DNA of 64,000 nucleotides, taken from DATLGB01 sp963726825. Lineage in GTDB: Bacteria; Actinomycetota; Thermoleophilia; Solirubrobacterales; Solirubrobacteraceae. Below the pieces are notes generated by a model. It saw nothing but the letters and a program-made list of their open reading frames with translations. It made no database searches and was not told the DNA's origin. The stretch is from the NCBI GenBank assembly GCA_963726825.1, contig CAVSDT010000002.1, forward strand, positions 1,364,001-1,428,000, read 5' to 3'. Shown one piece after another: positions 49,555 through 58,141 of this stretch; position 1 is the first letter of the stretch, and each line of letters opens with the position of its first letter. Both the position numbers and the translations under genes were made by a program.

Positions 49555-51462
49555 CTAGCCGGCCGCAGACCGCATGTGCGCCACCGCCGCGGCGACGCCC
49601 ATCGACCCCTCGTCACCCACGCCGTGGCGCCGGACGGCCACCTCGCCGGCCTGCTCCTCACGCTCGCCGACGACGAGCATGAACGGGACCTTCTGCAGCT
49701 CCGTGTCGCGGATCTTGCGCCCGATGGACTCCGTGCGGTCGTCGAGTGCGACGCGGATCCCGGCCTCGCGCAGCGTCGCGGTGACCCGCTCGCCGTAGGC
49801 GGTGAAGCGGTCCGACACGGGCAGCACCGCGGCCTGCTGCGGGGTCAGCCAGAACGGCAGCTCGCCGGCGGTCTCCTCGATCAGGATGCCGATGAAGCGC
49901 TCGAAGGAGCCGAGCAGCGCGCGATGGAGCATCACCGGGGTGTGCTCGGCGTTGTCGGCTCCGGTGTAGGTGAGGCCGAAGCGCGCGGGCATGTTGTAGT
50001 CGAGCTGGACGGTGCCGAGCTGCCACTCGCGCCCGAGCGAGTCGGTCGCGCCGATGTCGATCTTGGGCGCGTAGAAGGCGCCGTCGCCCTCGTTGACGAC
50101 GTACGCGTAGCCGGCGTCGTCGAGCGCGCGGCGCAGGAGCCCCTCCGCGTCGTCCCAGAAGGCGTCGGACCCGATCCGGTTCTCCGGGCGGGTGGAGAGC
50201 CCGATGGTCATCTCGAACCCGAACTGCCGGTACCAGTCGAAGGCGAAGTCCAGGCAGGCGAGCACCTCCGCCTCGACCTGCTCGGGGGTGCAGAAGATGT
50301 GGGCGTCGTCCTGGACGAAGTGGCGCACGCGCAGGAGGCCGTGGAGCGTCCCGGACGGCTCGAGGCGGTGCAGCAGGCCCGGCTCGGCGTAGCGGACGGG
50401 CAGGTCGCGGTAGGACCAGCGCTGCATCCCGAACAGCTGGCAGTGGCCGGGGCAGTTCATCGGCTTCAGCGCCATCGAGCGCTCCTCGTACTCCGTGAGG
50501 AACATGTTCTCGCGGTACTTGCCCCAGTGGCCCGAGGTCTCCCACAGCTTGGCGTCGTAGACCTGCGGCGTCTTGACCTCGTCGTAGCCGCGCTCGATCG
50601 ACATCTCGCGCGAGCGCTGCACGAGCGCGTTGAAGACCGAGGTCCCCTTCGGCAGCCAGAACGCCATGCCCGGCGCGACCTCGGAGAAGGTGAACAGCCC
50701 CAGCTGCGGGCCGAGGCGGCGGTGGTCGCGGGCGCGCGCCTGCTCGAGGCGCTCGAGGTGCGCCTCGAGGTCGGCCGGCTTGAGGAACGCGGTGCCGTAG
50801 ACGCGGGTGAGCATCGTGCGGTCGGAGTCCCCGCGCCAGTAGGCGCCGGCGACCGACAGGAGCTTGAACGCCCTGATCCGCTTCGTGCTCGGGGCGTGCG
50901 GGCCGCGGCAGAGGTCCAGGAAGGGGCCGTTGCGGTAGAGGGAGACCGTCGGGGGCGCCTGGGTGGCGACGATGTCCTCGATCAGCTCGACCTTGTAGGG
51001 CTGGTCCTCGCCGCGGAAGAGCTCGATGGCCTCATCCGGGGTGACCACCGAGCGCTCGAAGACCTCGTCGGCCTTGACGTGCTCGGCCATCTTGGCCTCC
51101 AGCGCGGGCAGGTCCGCGTCGGTGAACGTCACCCCCTCGGGGAACTCGAAGTCGTAGTAGAAGCCGTTCTCGATCGCGGGGCCGATCGAGATCTTCACGC
51201 CGGGGTAGAGCTCCAGCGCGGCGGTCGCCAGCACGTGCGCGGTGTCGTGGCGGATCAGCTCGAGCGCCTCCGGCGAGCGGTCGGTGACGATCTCCACCGT
51301 CGCGCCGTCGGGCAGCTCCCGGGCGAGGTCGCGGACCTCGCCGTCGACCTTGACCGCGAGCGCGGCACGGGCGAGGCCGGCGCCGATCGAGGCGGCCAGG
51401 TCGGCGCCCGTGGCGCCGTCCTCGAGCTCCTTGTGGGTGCCGTCAGGAAGGACCGCGTGCAT
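49555..51462 (-). CDS. thrS: threonyl-tRNA synthetase
   Basis: This 635-aa class II synthetase has an N-terminal TGS domain (residues 1-60), the editing domain with RHDTAHVLA and ENGFYYDFEF, and the catalytic core with zinc ligands in MNCPGHCQLF. Motif 2 is in RYAEPGLLHRLEPSGTLHGLLR, and the anticodon domain spans AVLPVSDRFTAYG to the end. ATG at 51462 lies 8 nt after a TAGAGT box. It precedes infC in the usual order. The 93-bp thrS-infC gap shows no clear hairpin. Confidence 0.96.
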   Translation of the reverse strand: MHAVLPDGTHKELEDGATGADLAASIGAGLARAALAVKVDGEVRDLARELPDGATVEIVTDRSPEALELIRHDTAHVLATAALELYPGVKISIGPAIENGFYYDFEFPEGVTFTDADLPALEAKMAEHVKADEVFERSVVTPDEAIELFRGEDQPYKVELIEDIVATQAPPTVSLYRNGPFLDLCRGPHAPSTKRIRAFKLLSVAGAYWRGDSDRTMLTRVYGTAFLKPADLEAHLERLEQARARDHRRLGPQLGLFTFSEVAPGMAFWLPKGTSVFNALVQRSREMSIERGYDEVKTPQVYDAKLWETSGHWGKYRENMFLTEYEERSMALKPMNCPGHCQLFGMQRWSYRDLPVRYAEPGLLHRLEPSGTLHGLLRVRHFVQDDAHIFCTPEQVEAEVLACLDFAFDWYRQFGFEMTIGLSTRPENRIGSDAFWDDAEGLLRRALDDAGYAYVVNEGDGAFYAPKIDIGATDSLGREWQLGTVQLDYNMPARFGLTYTGADNAEHTPVMLHRALLGSFERFIGILIEETAGELPFWLTPQQAAVLPVSDRFTAYGERVTATLREAGIRVALDDRTESIGRKIRDTELQKVPFMLVVGEREEQAGEVAVRRHGVGDEGSMGVAAAVAHMRSAAG

Positions 51463-51470
51463 GGGCGCGG

Positions 51471-51500
51471 ACTCTACGCGGACGACCTCGCGGGTAGCCT
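51471..51500. promoter_or_regulatory. divergent -10-like boxes for thrS and the class V aminotransferase
   Basis: TAGAGT on the minus strand (51471-51476) lies 8 nt before the thrS ATG, and TAGCCT on the plus strand (51495-51500) lies 9 nt before the aminotransferase ATG. Both fit leaderless start spacing within a 47-bp divergent gap. No Shine-Dalgarno sequence is seen for either gene. Confidence 0.45.
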
Positions 51501-51509
51501 CCGGCGCGC

Positions 51510-52580
51510 ATGGATCCCTCCGAGCTCCGAGCCCGCTTCCCGATCCTCGAGCGGGTCGCCTACCTCAACGCGGGGACGGACGGGCCGCTCGCCGCCTCGG
51601 CCGCCGCCGACGCCCACGCGGCGATCGACGCGCAGCTGCACGACAACCGCTTCGCGGCGCACTTCGAGGCGCGCGCCGAGGGTCGCGAGGCGCTGCGGGC
51701 CGAGTACGCGACGCTGATGGGCGCCTCCACGGAGGACATCGCGCTGACCACCTCGACCTCCGAGGGGCTCGGGAAGGTCCTGACCGGGATGGCCCTCGGC
51801 CCCGGCGACGAGATCCTGACCTCCGACAGCGAGCACCCCGGGCTGATCGGGCCGCTGCTGGCGGCGAAGGCGCGCGGCGTCGCCGTGCGCTCCGGCCCGC
51901 TCGCCACCCTCGCCGAGCACGTGACCGGCGCGACGACGGTGATCGCCTGCTCGCACGTGAACTGGCTCACCGGCGAGCTCGCCGACCCGGGGCTGGGGGC
52001 CACGGGCGTCCCGCTCGTCCTCGACGGCGCGCAGGGCGCGGGCGCCGTCCCGATCGACCTCGAGGCGCTCGGGTGCGTGGCCTACGCCGCCGCAGGGCAG
52101 AAGTGGCTGTGCGGCGCCGACGGCACCGGGCTGCTGTGGGTCGCCCCGTCCGCACGGCAGCGGATCGCCGCCATCGCGCCCGGCTACGGCGCGTTCGAGG
52201 ACTCCGCGCTCGGCCTCGAGAGCGGACTGCACGACGACGCCCGCGCGCACGACACGCCCGCGCTCCCGCGCGAGGGCGTCGCGCTGTCCCTCGGCGCCAT
52301 CCGGGTGCTGCGCGAGGTCGGCTGGGCGACGGTCCACGCGACCGCCGCGGCGGGCGCCGCCAAGCTCGCCGAGCGCCTCGCGGAGGCCGGCCGCGTCGTC
52401 GCGCCCCGCGCCGCGACGACGCTCGTGGCCTTCGAGGACCCCGACCCGCCCGCGGCGAGCGAGCGGCTCGCCGCGGCCGGCGTCGTGGTCCGCCACCTGC
52501 CGGGCACGCCGTACCTGCGTGCCTCCTACGGCGTCTGGAACGCCGACGCCGATGTCGACCGCCTGCTGGAGGTGCTGTAG
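51510..52580 (+). CDS. class V aminotransferase-fold PLP protein
   Basis: This is a 356-aa fold-type I PLP enzyme of the cysteine-desulfurase/isopenicillin-epimerase group. The PLP lysine is in AAAGQKWLCGADGTGLLWV (Lys198), the ring-stacking His in CSHVNWLTGE and the Asp in LVLDGAQGAG (Asp172). The family's catalytic persulfide cysteine is not evident, so cysteine desulfurase activity is doubtful. It starts 9 nt after a TAGCCT box and ends next to the alpha/beta hydrolase gene with no gap, forming a two-gene operon. Substrate unknown. Confidence 0.85.
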   Translation: MDPSELRARFPILERVAYLNAGTDGPLAASAAADAHAAIDAQLHDNRFAAHFEARAEGREALRAEYATLMGASTEDIALTTSTSEGLGKVLTGMALGPGDEILTSDSEHPGLIGPLLAAKARGVAVRSGPLATLAEHVTGATTVIACSHVNWLTGELADPGLGATGVPLVLDGAQGAGAVPIDLEALGCVAYAAAGQKWLCGADGTGLLWVAPSARQRIAAIAPGYGAFEDSALGLESGLHDDARAHDTPALPREGVALSLGAIRVLREVGWATVHATAAAGAAKLAERLAEAGRVVAPRAATTLVAFEDPDPPAASERLAAAGVVVRHLPGTPYLRASYGVWNADADVDRLLEVL

Positions 52581-53489
52581 ATGACCGAGTCCTACGCCGA
52601 GGTGGCCCCCGGGGTCACGCTCTGCCACGAGACGTTCGGGGACCCCTCGGATCCGACGATCCTGCTCGTGATGGGGCTCGGGACGCAGATGATCGCCTGG
52701 CGCGAGGGCTTCTGCACCCGGCTCGTCGACGCCGGCTTCCACGTCGTGCGCTTCGACAACCGCGACTGCGGCCGCTCCTCGCGGATGGAGGGCAAGCCGC
52801 CGACCCTGCGCCAGATCGCGGTGCGCTCCAAGGCCGCCCGGTCCTACACGCTGTCGGACATGGCGGGGGACGCCTGCGGCCTGCTCGACCACCTCGGGAT
52901 CGGCTCCGCCCACGTGGTCGGCGCCTCCATGGGCGGCATGATCGTGCAGCGGATGGCGATCGAGCGCCCCGACCGCGTGCGGTCCATCACGTCGATCATG
53001 TCCAACACGGGCAGCCGCTTCGGCGGGCAGCCCAAGCTCGCCGTCTACCCCATCTTCCTCAAGGCCGCGCCGCGCGAGAAGCAGGCCTACGCCGACCACA
53101 TCGTCAAGCTCTACGGGGCGATCGGCGCGCAGGGCATCCCACAGGACGTCGCCGCCATCCGCGCCGGGGCCGAGGTGGCCTACGACCGCGGGATCACGGT
53201 CTCGGGCACCGGCCGCCAGCTGGCCGCGATCCTCGCCGACGGGGACCGCTCCGCCGGACTGGGGCGGATCGAGGTCCCCGCCTTGGTCGTGCACGGGACG
53301 ACGGACTCGCTCGTGAACGTGTCCGGCGGGCGGGCGACGGCGAAGGCCATCCCCGGCGCGGAGCTGCTGCTCGTCGAGGGCATGGGCCATGACCTGCCCG
53401 AGCCGGCGTGGGGTCAGATCACCGACGGCATCATCCGCACGGCGCGCGCCGGAGAGGCGGCTCGCACCTCCCGCGCCGTGGTCAGCTGA
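52581..53489 (+). CDS. alpha/beta-hydrolase
   Basis: This is a 302-aa hydrolase with the nucleophile elbow VVGASMGGM (Ser116), the acid in VHGTTDSLVN and the His in VEGMGHDLPE. The oxyanion region is LLVMGLGTQMIAW and the strand FDNRDCGRSS follows; this DNRDxGxS signature is common in actinobacterial esterases related to anthracycline methylesterases. No signal peptide is present. The ATG follows the aminotransferase stop without a gap. The C-terminus overlaps the facing small membrane gene by 8 nt. Confidence 0.88.
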   Translation: MTESYAEVAPGVTLCHETFGDPSDPTILLVMGLGTQMIAWREGFCTRLVDAGFHVVRFDNRDCGRSSRMEGKPPTLRQIAVRSKAARSYTLSDMAGDACGLLDHLGIGSAHVVGASMGGMIVQRMAIERPDRVRSITSIMSNTGSRFGGQPKLAVYPIFLKAAPREKQAYADHIVKLYGAIGAQGIPQDVAAIRAGAEVAYDRGITVSGTGRQLAAILADGDRSAGLGRIEVPALVVHGTTDSLVNVSGGRATAKAIPGAELLLVEGMGHDLPEPAWGQITDGIIRTARAGEAARTSRAVVS

Positions 53490-53643
53490 CCACGGCCACG
53501 ACCACCAGCACGACCACGAGCAGGACGAGCAGCCCGCCGCCGATCGCGATCGGCTTCTGCTTGGCCCAGAAGCCGGGATCGGCCCGGTCGCGGGTGTAGT
53601 GCCCTTCGGGCGGGGTCCCGGTCCAGTCGTCGTCGTCGCTCAT
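53482..53643 (-). CDS. small single-pass membrane protein
   Basis: This 53-aa protein begins MSDDDDWTGTPPEGHYTRD and ends in one very hydrophobic Val/Leu helix (residues 33-52) preceded by a basic KQKP. The acidic, Tyr-containing N-terminus is probably cytoplasmic. No family is recognised; similar tail-anchored small proteins are frequent in actinobacteria. It overlaps the end of the convergent hydrolase by 8 nt. Confidence 0.65.
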   Translation of the reverse strand: MSDDDDWTGTPPEGHYTRDRADPGFWAKQKPIAIGGGLLVLLVVVLVVVAVVS

Positions 53644-53690
53644 GGGCGACTTGGTACCCGCGGCCGGGCCTCCCCACCGCGGCGCCACAG

Positions 53691-53703
53691 ATTGTGGAAC
53701 AAT
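53691..53703. promoter_or_regulatory. 13-bp palindrome before the EamA transporter gene
   Basis: ATTGTGGAACAAT has perfect 5-bp arms (ATTGT/ACAAT) and is strikingly AT-rich for this genome. It lies 8 nt before the preferred GTG (53712) of the EamA gene and could be its operator or promoter. A candidate regulator is the GntR gene immediately downstream, now damaged. Confidence 0.5.
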
Positions 53704-53711
53704 CTCGCGCG

Positions 53712-54596
53712 GTGGCCCGCGTCCTCGTCCTCCTCTCCGCCCTGTGCTTCGGCACGACCGGGACCGCCCAGGCCCTCGGGCCGCAGGCCTCCCCCGCCGT
53801 CGTCGGGTCCGCCCGCATCCTCGTGGGCGGCGCGCTGCTGCTGCTCGTGACGCGGATCCTGCGCGGGCAGACGCTGCCGTGGGCGCGCCGGCCGGTGGCC
53901 CTCGGGGCCCTCGGCGTGGCCGGCTACCAGCTGACGTTCTTCGCCGCCGTCAGCGAGACGGGGGTGGCCGTCGGGACGGTCGTCGCGCTCGGCTCCGGGC
54001 CCGTGTTCACCGGGATGCTCGGCCGGCTCGTGCACCGGGAGGGCCTCACGCGCCGCTGGATGCTCGCCACGGGCCTGGCCGTGGCGGGCGTCACGGTGCT
54101 CGTGGCCGCCGGCGCGGCGGCCCGGATCGCTCCGGGCGGTGTCCTGCTCGCCCTCGCGGCGGGCCTGTCCTACGCGGCCTACACCGTGGCGGCGAAGGGG
54201 CTGCTGACGACGGGGCACCAGCCCGAGGCCGTGATGGCGCGGCTGTTCGGCTGGGGGGCGCTGCTGCTCCTGCCGGTGCTGGTCGTCGCGGGTCCGGGCG
54301 AGCTCGCGACCCCATCGGGGGTCGCGCTCGCGGTGTACCTCGGGGCCGTGCCCACGGCGCTGGCCTACGTCCTCTTCGCCCGCGGCCTGCGCCGCCTGCC
54401 CGCCGGGGAGGTCGCGACGCTGACGCTCGCAGAGCCGCTGACGGCGGCGGCGCTCGGCGCGATCGTCCTCGGCGAGCGCCCCGGCGTCCTCGCCCTGGGC
54501 GGTGTGGCGCTGGTGCTGGCGGGTCTCGTGGTGCTCGCCGTCCCGGGACGGCGGGCGGACCCGACCGCGCCGGGCGTGCTGGAGCCGGCCCGGTGA
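53712..54596 (+). CDS. EamA/DMT-family transporter
   Basis: This 294-aa membrane protein has about ten hydrophobic helices arranged as two EamA repeats (ALCFGTTGTAQALG, then YQLTFFAAVSETGVAVGTVVALGSGP and the second repeat LSYAAYTVAAKGL to AEPLTAAALGAIVLGERPG). Members export amino acids or other metabolites. The GTG at 53712 is preferred over 53694 because the latter lies within an AT-rich palindrome that looks regulatory. The GntR gene overlaps its stop as GTGA, suggesting a regulator-exporter pair. Confidence 0.88.
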   Translation: MARVLVLLSALCFGTTGTAQALGPQASPAVVGSARILVGGALLLLVTRILRGQTLPWARRPVALGALGVAGYQLTFFAAVSETGVAVGTVVALGSGPVFTGMLGRLVHREGLTRRWMLATGLAVAGVTVLVAAGAAARIAPGGVLLALAAGLSYAAYTVAAKGLLTTGHQPEAVMARLFGWGALLLLPVLVVAGPGELATPSGVALAVYLGAVPTALAYVLFARGLRRLPAGEVATLTLAEPLTAAALGAIVLGERPGVLALGGVALVLAGLVVLAVPGRRADPTAPGVLEPAR

Positions 54597-55458
54597 CCGC
54601 CCCCCTGGCCCGCACCACGACCGTCGACGCGTTCGCCGCCGCGCTGCGCCGACGCATCCTCGACGGGCAGCTCGCGCCCGGGACACCGCTGCGCGAGCAG
54701 CGCCTCGCGGCGGACTACGCCGTCGCCCGCCACACCGTCCGCGCCGGCCTGCGGGCGCTGGCCGCCGAGGGCCTCGCGGTCGTCGAGCCGCACCGCGGCG
54801 CACGCGTGCGCGCCATGCACCGCCCCGACCTCGAGGCCCTCGGCGAGCTGCGGGTCGCGCTGGAGACCGAGGGCGCCCGGCTGGCCCTGGCCCGCCACGG
54901 CGGGCGACTCCCCCCGCCGGTGCGGGCGGCGGGCGCCGCGTTCACCGCGGCCTGCACGGGGGTGGCGGAGGTTGACCGCACCGCAGCCCGCCGGGGGTGG
55001 CGGAGGTTGACCGCACCGCAGCCCATCCGGGGGTGGCGGAGGTTGACCGCACCCAGCCCATCAACCTCCGGGTGGCGGAGGTTGACCGCACCCAGTCCCA
55101 TCAACCTCCGCCACCCCGTGACAGGAGCGTGCCGGTTCCGCCACCCCGTGACGGGAGCGTGCCGGAAGACGCGCGGGGCACCCGCCGCACCGGCTTCGCC
55201 GCCGTCACCGACGCCCACGAGGCGCTGCATCACGCGATCGTCGTGGCCGGCGGCAGCCCCCGCATCACGGCGGCCCACGCCGCGCTCGCCGGCGAGCAGC
55301 GCCTGTTCCTCGCCGCGCTGCGCCCCGAGTACGACCTCCGCGCACTCGCCGCCGACCACCGCAGCCTGCTCGACGCCATCGACCGCGACGGCCCGGACGC
55401 CCTGCGCGCCCACGTCGCCGACTCGACCGCGCGACTGGCAGCCCGCCTGGGCGCTTGA
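54593..55458 (+). pseudogene. GntR/FCD-family regulator interrupted by a repeat array
   Basis: The N-terminal part (GTG at 54593) encodes a GntR winged helix (FAAALRRRILDGQLAPG, LREQRLAADYAVARHTVRAGLRALAAEGL) and the first FCD helices (RVALETEGARLALARH) up to about residue 120. The rest of the FCD domain (AHEALHHAIVVAGGSPRI to ARLGA, stop at 55458) is in a different frame. Between them lie about 208 bp of tandem and inverted repeats with no domain character. Read in the first frame, translation runs on past 56 kb. So a repeat insertion seems to have broken the gene; the DNA-binding half could still be made. Confidence 0.82.
54958..55165 (+). repeat. tandem and inverted repeat array inside the GntR gene
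   Basis: Four copies of a 23-25 bp unit (GGGTGGCGGAGGTTGACCGC plus ACC) start near 54960, 54995, 55031 and 55070, at 35-39 bp spacing. Each is an imperfect palindrome. The fourth pairs with TCAACCTCCGCCACCC at 55101-55116 in a perfect 16-bp stem with a 15-nt loop. Two copies of a 28-bp sequence (CCGCCACCCCGTGACRGGAG, then CGTGCCGG) follow at 55108 and 55138. Spacers vary, so it is not a CRISPR. Confidence 0.85.
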
Positions 55459-55496
55459 TGCGCCGCTTAGCCGCCCCCGCTTAGAGTGCGCGCCGC

Positions 55497-56096
55497 ATGA
55501 CGGACGCCGTCGCCCTCGCCCTCGCCGTGCTCGCCGTCGTCGTCCAGGTCCTGGTGGTCCTCCTGCTGCTCATCGCGGGCGCCGCCACCGTCCTGCCCCC
55601 GGCCCGGCGGCTGCTGGTCGAGATCCGGGCCACGTTCCTCGGCGCGGAGCTGTGGTTCGCCTGGGGCTTCGCGCTCGCCGCGACGCTCGGCTCGCTGTAC
55701 TTCTCCGAGATCGCGCACTTCGAGCCGTGCCGGCTGTGCTGGTTCCAGCGCATCTGCATGTACCCGCTGGCCGTGCTGCTGCTCGGGATGGCCATCCGCA
55801 AGGACATCCGCAACGGCTTCTGGTACGCCTTGCCGTTCCCCGTCGCCGGCATCGCCGTCGGCCTCTACCACGAGTACATCACCTACAACCCGGACGCCGA
55901 GACCGAGGGCTGCAAGCAGGGGGTCTCCTGCACCGTGCGCTGGATCGACGAGCTCGGCTACGTCACGATCCCGACGCTGGCGCTGACCGCGTTCGCCGCG
56001 ATCCTCGCCCTCCTGCTGCTCGCCCGCTCGCGCGAAAGGGCCGATCTGACTCGTGCGGACTCGCACACCCCCGACACCCGGAACGTCTCGGACTGA
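55497..56096 (+). CDS. disulfide bond formation protein DsbB/BdbC
   Basis: This 199-aa membrane protein has four to five helices. The quinone-linked redox pair is in FEPCRLCWFQRICMYPL, and the second pair is in EGCKQGVSCTVRW. It reoxidises a periplasmic/extracytoplasmic DsbA-like thiol oxidase; no partner gene is adjacent. An extra N-terminal helix and a hydrophilic 25-residue tail are unusual for 140-180-aa BdbC. The ATG lies 9 nt after a TAGAGT box. Confidence 0.92.
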   Translation: MTDAVALALAVLAVVVQVLVVLLLLIAGAATVLPPARRLLVEIRATFLGAELWFAWGFALAATLGSLYFSEIAHFEPCRLCWFQRICMYPLAVLLLGMAIRKDIRNGFWYALPFPVAGIAVGLYHEYITYNPDAETEGCKQGVSCTVRWIDELGYVTIPTLALTAFAAILALLLLARSRERADLTRADSHTPDTRNVSD

Positions 56097-56227
56097 GGAA
56101 GTTCGGCCCGCGGGCGATGTCCGCCCCGCCGCCCCGGCGGCAGACTTCCCCGTGTCGCCAACGACCAGGGAGGCTCCCCCAGCACCCAAGACCTCGCAGC
56201 GTCAGCTGCGAACTCCTCTCTCCTCAT

Positions 56228-56259
56228 CGCCGCCCCGCGAGGACCCGCGCGGGGCGGCG
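56228..56259 (+). terminator. 12-bp GC stem-loop after dsbB
   Basis: CGCCGCCCCGCG (56228-56239) pairs perfectly with CGCGGGGCGGCG (56248-56259) around an 8-nt loop, followed by TCCTCTTGTCT. This looks like an intrinsic terminator for the dsbB transcript within its 186-bp downstream gap; the first part of the gap shows no other feature. Confidence 0.65.
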
Positions 56260-56269
56260 TCCTCTTGTC

Positions 56270-56275
56270 TAGGCT
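56270..56275 (+). promoter_or_regulatory. putative -10 box of the dienelactone hydrolase operon
   Basis: TAGGCT lies 7 nt before the ATG at 56283, the typical spacing for a leaderless actinobacterial transcript, and directly follows the dsbB terminator. Confidence 0.45.
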
Positions 56276-56282
56276 CGGCCCG

Positions 56283-56942
56283 ATGCACCTCGCCGAGCCC
56301 TCCACCCCCGGGCCGTGGCCCGGCGTCGTCGTCGTCCACGAGGCCCTGGGCCTGACCGACGACATCCGGGCGAAGGCAGACCGCTTCGCCGACCGCGGCT
56401 TCCTCGCCGCCGCGCCCGACCTGTTCGGCGACGGCAACCTCCTCACCTGCGTGCTCGGCGCCTTCCGCCAGCTCGCCGCCGGCAAGGGCAAGGCGTTCGA
56501 CCAGCTCGAGGCCGCCCGCGCCGAGCTCGCCGGCCGCCCCGACTGCACGGGCAAGGTGGGCATCATCGGCTTCTGCATGGGTGGCGGCTTCGCCATCCTG
56601 TGCGGCGCCAAGTACGACTTCGCCGCCTCCGCGCCCTCCTACGGCGTGGTCCCGCGCAAGGCCGAGCAGGTGCTGGCCGGGTCCTGCCCCGTCGTCGGCT
56701 CCTACGGCGGCAAGGACCTCCCGCTGCGCGGCGCGGCGAAGAAGCTCGACCGCGCGCTCACCGCCAACGGGATCGAGCACGACGTCAAGGAGTACCCCGA
56801 GGCCAGCCACTCCTTCATGTCGCACTACGAGGGCAAGACCGCGGCGTTCGCCCGCGTCGCCGGCCTGCGGCACCGGCCGGGGGACGCGGAGGACGCCTGG
56901 CGGCGCATCGACGCGTTCTTCGATCGGCACGTGGCGACGTGA
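56283..56942 (+). CDS. dienelactone hydrolase-family protein
   Basis: This is a 219-aa alpha/beta hydrolase with a cysteine nucleophile in IGFCMGGGFA (Cys98), as in true dienelactone hydrolases, and a His in EASHSFM. The Glu of VVVHEALGL near residue 20 matches the conserved family Glu. Dienelactone hydrolase opens the lactone in chlorocatechol degradation, but many relatives have other ester substrates and no aromatic pathway genes are nearby. The stop overlaps the following GTG by 3 nt, coupling it to the serine hydrolase gene. Confidence 0.88.
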   Translation: MHLAEPSTPGPWPGVVVVHEALGLTDDIRAKADRFADRGFLAAAPDLFGDGNLLTCVLGAFRQLAAGKGKAFDQLEAARAELAGRPDCTGKVGIIGFCMGGGFAILCGAKYDFAASAPSYGVVPRKAEQVLAGSCPVVGSYGGKDLPLRGAAKKLDRALTANGIEHDVKEYPEASHSFMSHYEGKTAAFARVAGLRHRPGDAEDAWRRIDAFFDRHVAT

Positions 56943-58141
56943 GCGGGATCGACCCCGCGCGCCTGCGCCGCATCGACGCCCGCCTCGGCCGCTACGTCGA
57001 CGAGGGGCAGCTCGCCGGCTGGCACGTCGTCGTCAGCCGTGACGGCGAGACGGTCCACGACAGCCTCCGCGGCCGTCGCGACGTCGAGGCCGACCTTCCC
57101 GTCGAGCACGACACGCTGTGGCGGATCTACTCCATGACGAAGCCGATCACGTCGCTCGCCGCCCTGATGCTGTGGGAGGAGGGCGCCTTCGAGCTGCGCG
57201 ACCCGGTCGCGACCTGGATCCCGTCCTTCGCCGACAGCCGGGTCTGGGCGGGCGGGACGGCGCCCAAGCCCGTCACGCAGCCGCTGCTGGAGCCCGTGCG
57301 CATCTGGCATCTGCTCACGCACACCGCAGGCCTGACCTACGGCTTCCACCACGTCCACCCCGTCGACCGCCGCTACCGCGAGGCCGGGTACGAGTGGGGC
57401 ACTCCCCCGGGCACGACGCTGGCGGAGGCCGTCGACTTCTGGGCCTCGGAGCCGCTCTTGTTCCAGCCGGGCGCGGAGTGGAACTACTCCGTCGCCACCG
57501 ATGTCGTCGGCCGCCTCGTCGAGGTCGTCTCGGGCCAGACGCTCGACCGCTTCCTCCAGGAGCGCATCTTCGACCCGCTCGGGATGACGGAGACCGCGTT
57601 CTCGGTCAACGAGGCGCAGCTGCACCGGCTCGCGGCGCTCTACGTCCCGGCGCCGGGCACGGGCGCCCTCGTGCGCCACGACGCGATGGGCGACGCCGTC
57701 AAGTCGCCGCCCTCGGCGCCCTCGGGCGGCGGTGGCCTGGTCTCCACGGCGGCCGACTACGCCCGCTTCGTCGCGCTGCTGGCCAACGAGGGCGAGCTGG
57801 ACGGCGTGCGCCTGCTCGGATCGCGGACCGTGCGGATGATGGCGGCCAACCACCTCCCGGGCGGGGCCGACCTCGAGACCTTCGGCCGCCAGCTGTTCGC
57901 CGAGGTGCCCTTCACCGGCGTCGGCTTCGGCCTCGGGGTCGCACCGGTGCTCGACCCGATCGCGGGCAAGACCGCGGGCAGCGTGGGCGAGTACTCGTGG
58001 GGCGGTGCGGCGTCGACCGCGTTCTGGGTCGACCCGGCCGAGCGGCTCACGGCGATGCTGCTCACCCAGCTGCTGCCGTCGAGCACCTACCCCCTGCGCT
58101 CGCAGCTGCGCCAGCTCGTCTACCAGGCGCTGGTGGACTGA
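56939..58141 (+). CDS. serine hydrolase (class C beta-lactamase/esterase family)
   Basis: This 400-aa protein of the serine beta-lactamase-like fold has the SxxK motif in IYSMTKPIT (Ser65, Lys68), the YxN/S element in EWNYSVAT and a late HxG-like GGAAST segment. It has no signal peptide, so it is likely a cytoplasmic esterase, not a true beta-lactamase. GTG at 56939 overlaps the preceding stop. Its 3-prime end overlaps the convergent oxidase gene by 22 bp. Confidence 0.88.
   Translation: MSGIDPARLRRIDARLGRYVDEGQLAGWHVVVSRDGETVHDSLRGRRDVEADLPVEHDTLWRIYSMTKPITSLAALMLWEEGAFELRDPVATWIPSFADSRVWAGGTAPKPVTQPLLEPVRIWHLLTHTAGLTYGFHHVHPVDRRYREAGYEWGTPPGTTLAEAVDFWASEPLLFQPGAEWNYSVATDVVGRLVEVVSGQTLDRFLQERIFDPLGMTETAFSVNEAQLHRLAALYVPAPGTGALVRHDAMGDAVKSPPSAPSGGGGLVSTAADYARFVALLANEGELDGVRLLGSRTVRMMAANHLPGGADLETFGRQLFAEVPFTGVGFGLGVAPVLDPIAGKTAGSVGEYSWGGAASTAFWVDPAERLTAMLLTQLLPSSTYPLRSQLRQLVYQALVD

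Noticed and set aside
54958..55165. Possible CRISPR array
   Set aside because: Units are only 4 plus 2 copies, spacers are 10-17 nt and themselves repetitive, and no cas genes are present.
53642..56272. 876-codon plus-strand frame across the EamA, GntR and dsbB genes
   Set aside because: Only the GntR winged-helix part is real; the rest is a GC-rich shadow and read-through after the repeat array.
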